A DNA stretch of 27,500 nucleotides from Neocallimastix lanati (nom. inval.) (Eukaryota; Neocallimastigomycota; Neocallimastigomycetes; Neocallimastigales; Neocallimastigaceae), in the NCBI GenBank assembly GCA_016946835.1, contig JACVTC010000015.1:797501-825000 (forward strand). The letters run 5' to 3'. A model generated the notes under the pieces. That model was not told the DNA's origin. It made no database searches and was given only the letters and a program-made list of their open reading frames with translations. A program made the translations under genes and the position numbers. Below are positions 18,240-27,500 of this stretch, one piece after another; position 1 is the stretch's first letter; each line of letters begins with the position of its first letter.

Positions 18240-20310
18240 AGAAAAATAAATAAATAAATAAATAAATTTTACTCTTTTTTTTTATATTTTATTTATATTA
18301 ATAAATGAATAAAAATTTTTTAATTAAATTTATTCTATTTAAATACTATTATTATATTATTTAATACTATAGTATCAATTACTGTAATATAAAATGAATA
18401 TATTTTATTTAACATATAAACAATACCTTTTATATAATCTATTATCTATTAAATTATGTTTAATTGATTATCGATTAATTTTAATTTTTATTTAATAACT
18501 CTATATAATAATAATATATTAATTTAATATAATTGCAATTTTTAGATTTAAATTAAAAACGGTAGATTTCTATTTATTAAAGTTTGTGGCTCATAAATTA
18601 GTCAATTAGAATTTTATATATAATCAATATAAGATAAGATTAAATAAATGAATAAAATAAATAAATAAACTACTAACAAAATATAAAAATAAATACAAAG
18701 AGATACTCAACGCTATACTACCGATATTCCTAACTAATGATATGGTATAGTAATAATTGATATCAAATATAATATAATGAAATGCATTTTAATATGATAT
18801 GATATAATACAAAAGGTCAAAAATCATTTGACATTCCTTTTCAAGCTTAATGCATTTCTTTTTTATTATGGAGTTAAGGAAGGATTCTAACCTATTTATT
18901 AATATGTTTCCTTTTAGTAATTTAGTAATTAGTCCTGTGGTGAATGCCTCATTTTTTGTTATTTTAGTGCAATGACGGATTTTCTATACTATTAATATAC
19001 TCTTTATATTGTAAAAACAATTAGTAATAAATCAGTGTATATAATTTTTTATTATTTATATATAATAATAATATATTGAATAAATTATCAATAATATATT
19101 GTATTTATCTAATTACTAATATTTACTTTTTTTTAAAAAAAAAAAATTCATGTAAAAAATAAAATAAATATATTATATATATTACATTACTAAATAATAA
19201 ATTATAAATAATAATAATAAATAATAAATAATTGAATACTAATTTAATAATTAAGTAATAAATAAATGTACTATTATATATATTTAATGTTATATATACT
19301 TATTATATATATTTAATGTTATATATATTTATTATTATATATATTTAATATTATATATTAAATATTTAAAATTACATATTTTATATAATATTAATAATGT
19401 ACCCTATATCAAATTCGAAGTAATATATTAATCAGTTTATTTCTGCAGTTTATTGCATTATATACTTTCGTATATCAACATATAAATATTTAAATTAGCA
19501 ATTTTAATAATTTTTTTTTGTTTACATATTATATGATTTTCTTTTCTTTTTTATTTTAATGTATATTTAATATTAAATAATAAAATGTTTATTTATTTAA
19601 ATTCTTATTTAAGAAATAAGTTCATCCAATATATAAACTTTATTTTATAGTATTTCTTCACTTTTGCAATATATATATATAAAAAAAATGTTTTACTTTT
19701 CAAGTTTTTCAATCAATATAGAAATTAAATAGAATTAAATATTTATTCCGTATATCTTTTATTTATACAATAAATAGATAATATGGAGAATAAATAGAAT
19801 AAGTTGACTCTAATATATATATATAGAATATATTGTTATTGTATTGAATTCTATTGAATCCATAGTAAATAGGAAATCCTTCAATCCTTCAAATTCTGTA
19901 TAATGAATCTAAAGAATGTTAAGCAAAAAAAAAAAAATTTAATTTAATTTATTTAAATTAATTTATAGTTATATTTTTTAAGTTCATACAATATATTCCA
20001 TTCTATTTTTTATAGTTATATCAAGTTATCTCTATCTTTATTTATATTTAAATCTATGCGTTATTTCTCTATATATTTTTATTTTATATAGAGGTGTTGT
20101 ATATATGTTTATATGTTTAAAATAAATATTATAAGATGTTGCATGGATAATCTAGTTAAAAGACATATTTTTAATTATTTTATATGAACTACTACTATCT
20201 TATTTAAAGATGGACATGTCTATACAGTTAAAGAAATGTCTTATAACTTATTTTTATTACTATTTTAGATAGGTTTACATCGTTTTAGTTTATTATTGTA
20301 TTGTAATCTA
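18240..20310. other. AT desert, part 2
   Basis: No gene is recognised. Most of the stretch is TA/AATA low complexity, with a noticeably repetitive TATATATTTAATGT patch at 19275-19345. A more complex patch at about 18690-18990 (containing GGTCAAAAATCATTTGACA and CCTGTGGTGAATGCCTC) has no coding frame. It could be a non-coding RNA or regulatory DNA, or nothing. Confidence 0.5.
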
Positions 20311-20334
20311 GTATGACATAAATTTATGTCATAC
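20311..20334. repeat. Perfect 24-bp palindrome
   Basis: The half-site GTATGACATAAA is followed immediately by its exact reverse complement. It has no spacer and includes G/C pairs at mirrored positions, which is less expected by chance in AT-rich DNA. It could be a dimeric protein site or a cruciform-forming sequence; the function is unknown. Confidence 0.8.
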
Positions 20335-20350
20335 ATCATCGTATATCATG

Positions 20351-20456
20351 TATTTCATCATCATCATCATCATAATGACTATAATAATAATAATAATAAT
20401 AATGAATAATAATGAATAATAATTATAATAATTATAATAATAATAATATAAATAAT
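20351..20456 (+). repeat. Trinucleotide microsatellites (CAT)n and (ATA)n
   Basis: A short CAT run (about 20355-20373) is followed by ATA/AAT runs with TGA interruptions to about 20456. It is simple-sequence DNA. Confidence 0.8.
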
Positions 20457-20907
20457 AATTTATCTATGCTCTATTTATTCAATACATTAATAATATAAAA
20501 AATCAATATTTAAAGAGTTTGTTTAGAATAATAATAAGAAGTGTCATTGACAAATGTATTTAATTTGATTACTACTCTAATATTACTCAACCATATATTA
20601 AAATGTATTAAATATTTCTTTTTTTTATTTTTTTTTGTACAACTAATTTAAATTCATAGTCTTTTTTTTTTTTTTTTTTTATCTTTCTAATTATTTTATT
20701 GAATACTTCTACTACTACTATGGCTATTACTACTATTGAGACTCATTGGTACATCTTTATTCAATTATGCTTTAAAATTAAAAAAAAAAAAAAAAAAAAA
20801 ATAGAATATTAAATAATAGAAGTGATAGGATAATTGACTATTGATGATTTATTATCGATTATTAAGTATTGAATGAACATTAATTGTTGAAAGGTTGATT
20901 AAAATTA

Positions 20908-21174
20908 ATGTATACACATCAGATGTTAAAAAAAAAAAATATATATATATATACATTAATAATTAGCAATGCTCTATATTCCTTCAATGTTCACCATCTA
21001 TGCTTATTAATAGATGGCAAAAGTCTAAATTTCTTATATTACATTTATGGATGGCACATCCTTAAACACTTCTTTAAACAGGAATTTCACTCTAAAAGGA
21101 TTAGGTTACATTCTTTTTATTTAAAGGCAATAAAAGTAAAAACTTTAATAAATAATAAAATATATAAAAAATAA
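20908..21174 (+). CDS. Doubtful small ORF, 88 codons
   Basis: The frame from ATG 20908 to a stop at 21172-21174 is not pure low complexity: the middle (ISNALYSFNVHHLCLLIDGK and IYGWHILKHFFKQEFHSKRI) includes H, W, C, G and D. No family is recognised, there is no clear leader, and flanks are repeats. It may be a chance frame in a patch of more complex DNA, a remnant of a gene, or a small gene. I lean towards chance or remnant. Confidence 0.15.
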   Translation: MYTHQMLKKKNIYIYTLIISNALYSFNVHHLCLLIDGKSLNFLYYIYGWHILKHFFKQEFHSKRIRLHSFYLKAIKVKTLINNKIYKK

Positions 21175-22200
21175 AAAACATAAAAAACATAAAAAAAAAG
21201 GTGCGGATTGCCTAAAAAAAATTTTTTTAACTATTTGACAATGTACTAAATATGATAATTTATATATAATATATTGTTTTATATATTAAATATATATTAT
21301 ATTGTAATATTTAATATAATGAATATATATTATACATTATTACAAAATATATTATCAATTGAATATGACAATCCTTTTTTTAATTTTTTTTTTTAATTTT
21401 AATATTAATAAATAAAAAATTTTTTATATTTATATAAAAATAAATTTAAAAAAAAAATAAAAACTTTTTTATATTCTTTTTTTATATCTATAGTTACTTA
21501 TTAATATATACAGAATATATATAAAGATGTAAATTATAATATATAAAGTTTATTTTATAATATATTAAATTATATATTAATAAATCCATGAATTAAAAAT
21601 TATTAAATCCTTTTTAGGGGGTTACTCTTCATTTTCATTTTTTTTTTTATTAATATATATTTATCACTTATTTATTTATTTATTTATCATTTATTCATTT
21701 CTATTTAATATAAAATAAAAGTGATGTATACAACTATTAATAAATAAATAAATAAATCATCATTAGTAATAAATTATTAATCATTAGTAAATAAATGTAA
21801 GTAAATTAAATAAAGAAATAATAATAAAAATGTAAATGTATGTATTACATAATGCAAAAGATAAACACCATTTACATATTATATATGGAAGGATTGACAA
21901 CCAATAAATAATAATAAAATAAAATGATTAAAATGGGAAGAGTTTAAATTAAATACTATAGAAATAGAAATAGAAAGAAGTAAATAAATAATTAATTAAT
22001 AATTAAATAAATAATTAATTAATAATTAAATAATCAATTAATAAATAAATAAATAAAAGGAGGGACAGTTATAAAATTTAAAGGAATAATTAACATTAAA
22101 TCAACTAGATATACACTTTATTATTTGTTGAGCCATTCTGATGATTAAGCAAATATTACTCAATAATTATTCAATGGTTATTATTCAATTATTCCATAAT
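21175..22200. other. AT desert, part 3
   Basis: No gene is seen. TATA-rich tracts (21260-21360), AATAAATAAATAAATA microsatellites (about 21740 and 22035) and AATTAATTAATAATTAAAT repeats (about 21985-22030) are visible. Confidence 0.6.
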
Positions 22201-22213
22201 TCAACTATTTAAT

Positions 22214-22399
22214 TATTTATTAATAAATACTTCTATTATTTATTATTTATTAATAAATACTCTTATTTAATTATTTAATTATTTATTAATAAATACTCTT
22301 ATTTAATTATTTAATTATTTATTAATAAATACTCTTATTTAATTATTTAATTATTTATTAATAAATACTCTTATTTAATTATTATTTATTAATGAATAC
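22214..22399 (+). repeat. Palindrome-CTCTT tandem array A, period 36 bp
   Basis: Five exact copies of the palindrome TATTTATTAATAAATA start at 22214, 22244, 22280, 22316 and 22352. A variant (AATGAATA) follows near 22384. The spacing is 36 bp for the inner copies. Most copies are followed by CTCTT and then TAATTATTTAATTATT-like filler. Confidence 0.88.
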
Positions 22400-23218
22400 T
22401 CTTATTTAATTATTTAATTATTTAATTATTTAATTATTTATTATTTATTATTATTTATTAATCAATTACTATCCCAAAAAAATAAAATTAAAAATAAAAT
22501 AAAAAGAGTATAGAATATATCAAATAATTACTATATGTATCATCAATATTTTATTGTAAAATTGATAATTCTCAAATTTCCTAGAATATAGTAAAATAAA
22601 AGATAGCTAGATTATTTTTTTCTTAAACATTATCTAAAAAATAGTTTTAAATTCCATTCCTAATGATTAATGATACTATTTATTTTCATGGTCAGTAAGA
22701 ATGAATATAATGAAGAAAAGAATTATTAATCATAAATTGAAATGTTTTTATCGTTACATTTAAGCTCTATGTAACTTTAACTTTATAAGACACCCATCTC
22801 ATATATTTTAATTATTTCTATTATAAACAAAAAAATAAAAAAAAAAAAAAAAAAATAAAAAAAAAACTTTTTTTTTTTAGTCTATAATAATAATAATTAA
22901 AATAATAAAATAATGAATAAATGTATTTATTGTTTTTAACTAAGTTTAAGTGAAAAGTGACAATAAAAACTCACGATACTTTTAAAAAAGTAAAGATAAA
23001 AAATCATAAATAAATTTAAAGAGCATTTACTATTAGTACTATAAATATTTAAAATTTGTATTAAATAATATTAATAATAATAAAAAAGAATTCCTTTCTC
23101 CATTATTATGATAATAGCATACTGACATCAATAATTAATAATAATAATTAATAATAAATTATGACATTTATAATTTATTATAATTTACAATGTTTATATT
23201 TCTTTTTATATATATATT

Positions 23219-23280
23219 TTATTTATTATTTATTATTTATTATTTATTATTTATTATTTATTATTTATTATTTATTATTT
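23219..23280 (+). repeat. Heptamer microsatellite (TTTATTA)n
   Basis: About nine consecutive TTTATTA units. The same heptamer makes up the filler between palindromes in the neighbouring arrays, on the opposite strand at 25.3-25.7 kb. Confidence 0.9.
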
Positions 23281-23493
23281 AAAATTGTTTCATTTCTTTC
23301 TTTCGATTTAATATTTGTTTATTATTTATTATTTATTATTTATTAATAAATAATCTTTTTATTATTATTTATTATTCAATTATTTATTATTCAATTATTA
23401 TTTATTATTGCTATTATTATTCAACTATTTATTTATCCTCCATCTAATCCTAATAATACTAATAAAAACGGACTACTCGCCATCGACCGCAAA

Positions 23494-23518
23494 GAATAGA
23501 ATAATGTTTATTCTATTC
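23494..23518. repeat. Perfect hairpin: 11-bp stem, 3-base loop
   Basis: GAATAGAATAA, loop TGT, then the exact reverse complement TTATTCTATTC. It lies directly beside an unusually GC-rich stretch (23469-23490, containing CGGACTACTCGCCATCGACC). The pair could mark a small structured RNA or a protein site, but no known family fits. Confidence 0.7.
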
Positions 23519-23865
23519 AAAAATCATCAAAACTAAAAAACTTTAAATCTATTAAAATTAAATTAAGTCTTTAAAAAAAAAAAAAAAATTATCTATTTAT
23601 TCAATTATTTATTTATTTATTATTTATTTTATTTTTTATTAATAAATACTCTTTTTATTATTATTTATTATTCAATTATTTATTTTTATTTATTATTATT
23701 TATTATTCAATTATTTATTTATTATTTATTATTGTTTATTTTTAATAATTTAAGAATCATCCTTTTTTTTTTTTTTTCTTATTTACAATAAAGATATTAT
23801 CCTATTTATTATGGATGATAATTGAATAATTGATTATTCAACTATTTAATTATTTATTATTCAAC

Positions 23866-24090
23866 TATTTATTAATAAATACTCTTTTTATTATTTATTA
23901 ATAATAAATACTCTTTTTATTATTTATTATTTATTAATAAATACTCTTTTTATTATTATTTATTAATAAATACTCTTTTTTTTTATTATTTATTAATAAA
24001 TACTCTTTTTTTTTATTATTTATTAATAAATACTCTTTTTTTTTATTATTTATTATTTATTATTTATTATTTATTATTTATTAATAAATA
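23866..24090 (+). repeat. Palindrome-CTCTT tandem array B
   Basis: Exact TATTTATTAATAAATA copies start at 23866, 23928, 23957, 23987, 24017 and 24075, plus a variant near 23895. An isolated copy lies at 23337. The copies point the same way as array A, mostly followed by CTC and a T run; the period is close to 30 bp in the middle of the array. Confidence 0.88.
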
Positions 24091-24957
24091 TTCTTTTTTA
24101 TTATTTATATTAATTGTATTATTTAATATAAAATCTGTATATATTATTATTTTATCATAATATTTTAATATAAATATTAATTAAATAATAATATATATTA
24201 ATAATATGTTATAATATATTAATGTATATAATTTTAATTTATATTCAATTATGATTATTTACAAAAAAATTTTTTATTTTATTTATTATTAAATACATAA
24301 AATTTAATTTAAACATAATAAAAAAAATAAGCCTATTTTAATCTTTTGAAGTTTAATGCCACCAATTTTATAAAAATATACAGTATATTTTATTAATATA
24401 TGTGTATAATATATTGTAATTGATTGTATATAGTTTTTCATTTAGTTAGATAAAAATGTAAAAAAAAAAAAAAAGGAAAATAAAATTAATAATTACAACA
24501 AATTCATAAATTAATTAGAATATAGAGTAATATATAGTTAATATATTATCTAGAATAGTTTTTCTATTATGGTTAATGAAAAAAATTAATTATTTAAATC
24601 AATAGAAATATATATTCAAAGTATATTGTTTAATATATACATACATTTTATTGATGAAAAGGAAAATCTTCTAATTAAAAGTATTTAAATAGTAAAAATA
24701 AAGATAAGCAATTTAAACTATGAAAAAATCATAATTTAATAAGAATAAGGGTTAGAAATTGAATTAATCTTTATCTTTTTATTTTTTTTTTATTTTTTTT
24801 TTTTTCTATTTTATTTTTTTTTATTTTTTCTATTTTATTCTACCCTGTTTTATTAAAAAAAAAAAAAAATCAAAAAAAGAATGGCATGACCTAAAATTTT
24901 TTTTTTCTTTACATGTGTTAGTAAATTTAGTCAAAATTAGGAAATAAAATTAACTTT
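24091..24957. other. Spacer between forward and inverted palindrome arrays
   Basis: AT-rich DNA without a gene, with T-rich pyrimidine tracts at 24770-24840. It forms most of the centre between arrays B and C. Confidence 0.6.
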
Positions 24958-24961
24958 CTAT

Positions 24962-24996
<35 letters not shown>

Positions 24997-25009
24997 TCTA
25001 TTTATCTAT

Positions 25010-25072
<63 letters not shown>

Positions 25073-25095
25073 TCTATTTATTTATTTATTTATCT
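24958..25095 (+). repeat. (TTTA)n tetranucleotide microsatellite
   Basis: About 138 bp of TTTA units, with a few CTA interruptions (near 24998, 25006 and 25072). It is long enough to be length-polymorphic. Confidence 0.93.
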
Positions 25096-25330
25096 GTTAA
25101 GGAAATGATTAATTTTAATTCTTATCAATTTTTTTTTTAAATTTATTTTATTTTAAATGATTTGAATTAATAGAACAAAAAAAAAATTATTTTATTTTAT
25201 TTTAAACAAATGCTTAGATGAATTTCTCTATAGATGAAATAATTGAATAATTAAATAATTAAATAATAAATAATTAAATAATTGAATAATTAAATAATTA
25301 AATATTAAATAATTAAATATTAAAAAATAA

Positions 25331-25700
25331 AGAGTATTTATTAATAAATAATAAATAATAAATAATAAATAATAAATAATAAAAAGAATAAAAACGAGCA
25401 TTTATTAATAAATAATAAATAATAAATAATAAATAATAATAAAAAGAGTATTTATTAATAATAAATAATAAATAATAAATAATAAAATAAATAATAAATA
25501 ATAAAAAGAGTATTTATTAATAAATAATAAATAATTGAATAATAAAGAGTATTTATTAATAAATAATAAATAATTGAATAATAAAGAGTATTTATTAATA
25601 AATAAATAATAAATAATAAAAAAGAGTATTTATTAATAAATAATAAATAATAAATAATAAATAATAAATAATAAAAAAGAGTATTTATTAATAAATAATA
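25331..25700 (-). repeat. Palindrome array C, inverted orientation
   Basis: The same 16-bp palindrome occurs exactly at 25335, 25511, 25550, 25589, 25627 and 25682, with two variants near 25400 and 25450. Here it is preceded by AAGAG or AAAGAG, the reverse complement of the CTCTT tag in arrays A and B. Spacing is 38-39 bp at 25511-25627. The filler is AATAAAT heptamers, the complement of those at 23219-23280. Confidence 0.88.
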
Positions 25701-25969
25701 AATAATTAAATAATAAATAATTGAATAATAAATAATAAATAATTGAATAATAAATAATAAATAATTGAATAATTGAATAATAAATAATTAAATAATAAAT
25801 ATTAAATAATAAATATTAAATAATAATAAATATTAAATATTAAATAATAGTTAAGTAATAATATTTTAAATATTTACATATTTATTATTTAATAAATAAA
25901 TACTTTTATAATAATGATTTGACATATATAATAAGCTTTCGTTTAATAAAACAAAGCTTTTAAAAAGAA

Positions 25970-26001
25970 AAAAAGGAAGAAAGGAAGAAAGGAAGAAAGA
26001 G
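25970..26001 (+). repeat. Purine tract with (GGAAGAAA)n
   Basis: A polypurine stretch with three to four GGAAGAAA units follows AT-rich sequence. It is simple-sequence DNA. Confidence 0.75.
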
Positions 26002-27097
26002 AAAATGTTTTATATTTGTATTATATTTTATAGATATATTTATCTATTATATAATTTAATTAGATTTTATATATACTATAAACTCCATAAATAATAATGA
26101 TAAATGATAAATGATGATTTATTCACTTATTTATTCATTCATTAATTATAAAAATAAAAAACATATATATATATATATATATAATTCTATAGTCATAAAA
26201 TTAAAATAGAATAATATTCGGTGATAAATTATATAAAAAATATTATTAAAGTTTATATAACCTTCAGTAAGGATAAAAATAGAAAAAAATATTAATAATA
26301 ATAAAATGAAAACTTTGAAGGAATTGAAGGTGAAAAGGTAGGAAGAGAAAAGTCATTCATCTTCTTATAGCATAACCTAATGTAATAATAATTGCATACA
26401 TAGCCTATTGTAATTTGTTTTAATTTATATATATGTATATATAATGTATTTTTTAAAAAGTATAAAAATAAAAATATAAAAATAAAAATAAAAGCATATA
26501 TCGTATTTATTTATGTACATATATTATGGAATGATAAAAAAAAATTGGTAAAGTTTAAGGTATGCACAACAATAGAAAAAAAAAGTTTTTTTTTTAAACT
26601 TTATTATTTTAAAATAAAATGAAAAGTTCAATAAAATATAATAATAATAATAATAATATCCTTTTTAAAATACTTTTTTTTTTTATTATTAATTTTTATT
26701 AATATTTTTTAAAATAATTTTTTATTAATGGATTTCATAAGTAATTAAAAAAATAATAATAATAATAAATTTTGTAATGACTAATAATTAATTGGTTAAT
26801 AATAAATAAATTATTAATTAAATAATTAAATAATTTAATATTAATTATTAATAATAAAATAAATAAATAATTTTTAAAAAAAAATTAAAAGAAATGGATC
26901 ATCCATACATGATTATCTATACTCAGCAAGATTAAAGACTTTTTATATTGTTTTTTATTATTTTGTTTTTGTTATTTTTTATTTATTTATTTATTTTTTT
27001 TATTTATTTTTAAATTAAATAGATTATCACCTTGCCTTGTCTTTTTATTTTTAATTTTTTTTTTTATAACGATGATTCCCGTTCATAATTAAACACG

Positions 27098-27128
<31 letters not shown>

Positions 27129-27500
27129 GATACAATACATTCTTGTCTTTTTATTTTCTTTTTTATTTTCTTTTTTTTTTTTTTTTTTTTTTAATTAATA
27201 TATCTCTTTGTTATACTATTTTCTTTTTTAATAAACAAATTAAAATGAATAAATTTTAAATATATATATATTCCATAAATATGTTAATGCATATATACAT
27301 ACATATTTGAAGTAGAGTATAATAATAAACAATAATTATTATTCTCTAATTTTTATTAATATAAAAAAATAAATAAAAATATTAAAAATTAAACAAAAAA
27401 AAAAAAAATACTTTAAAAAAATAAAATATATACAAATTATTACTTTATTTTTATTTATTTTTTTCTCTCTCACTCTCCTTTAATATATAATTATGTTTAA
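26002..27500. other. AT desert, right end
   Basis: No gene is recognised. A (TA)n run lies at about 26164-26183, and long T runs at 27095-27115 and 27175-27192. Slightly more complex patches (26290-26405, 26890-26945, 27020-27100) have no open frame. The last 40 bases are a CTCTCTCACTCTCC pyrimidine tract before an ATG at about 27494, which could be the leader of a plus-strand gene beyond the window; too little is visible to call it. Confidence 0.45.

Noticed and set aside
20839-22150. Box C-like TGATGA motifs as snoRNA candidates
   Set aside because: No box D (CTGA) at suitable spacing with a terminal stem; such hexamers are frequent by chance in this composition.
23161-23346. 61-codon plus-strand frame of Y, L, F and I
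   Set aside because: Translation of the (TTTATTA)n microsatellite.

Overview
The window looks like nuclear DNA of a very AT-rich eukaryote. The best fit is an anaerobic gut fungus (Neocallimastigomycota). Pointers are the long A/T homopolymers, the large ORF-free AT deserts, a gene made of near-identical ankyrin repeats, and a giant single-pass membrane protein with a cytoplasmic SH3 domain of fungal type. This assignment is inference; another AT-rich protist or chytrid-like fungus is not excluded. I see no tRNA, rRNA, CRISPR array or bacterial-type operon.

Layout. 73-1617 (minus) is a complete ankyrin-repeat gene with about 12 units of 33 residues and a recent internal three-unit duplication. 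1618-2878 is AT-rich spacer with a 50-base A run. 2971 to about 7200 (minus) is a nearly full-length non-LTR retrotransposon (LINE). Its endonuclease and reverse-transcriptase catalytic motifs all survive, but the reading frame changes six times, always in the same +1 sense. A short coding-like stretch (2879-2966) lies beyond its 3' poly(A) end. 7964-8412 is a second, severely 5'-truncated LINE copy. It is flanked by a perfect 15-bp target-site duplication and sits inside a decayed protein-coding fragment (about 7745-8570, minus). 8575-9624 is homopolymer-rich spacer.

9625-16383 (minus) is an intact, apparently intronless 6.76-kb gene for a 2252-residue protein. In order it has a signal peptide, a repetitive ectodomain with two 94-residue units, one transmembrane helix, a very long repetitive cytoplasmic region (about 13 YKTIYxNGVPV modules, several preceded by S-P-K sites, then three and a half copies of a 91-residue helical repeat), and an SH3 domain with a basic tail. 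It looks like a cell-surface or cortex receptor or scaffold.

16384-27500 is an 11-kb AT desert with no convincing gene. It holds microsatellites, perfect palindromes and hairpins. It also holds a dispersed repeat built on the 16-bp palindrome TATTTATTAATAAATA plus a CTCTT tag, pointing one way at 22.2-24.1 kb and the opposite way at 25.3-25.7 kb.

The genes do not form a pathway. The window is two unrelated host genes separated by a retrotransposon landing zone and followed by a repeat-rich desert. Its most unusual features are the LINE's one-directional frame breaks, the architecture of the giant SH3 protein, and the oriented palindrome arrays.
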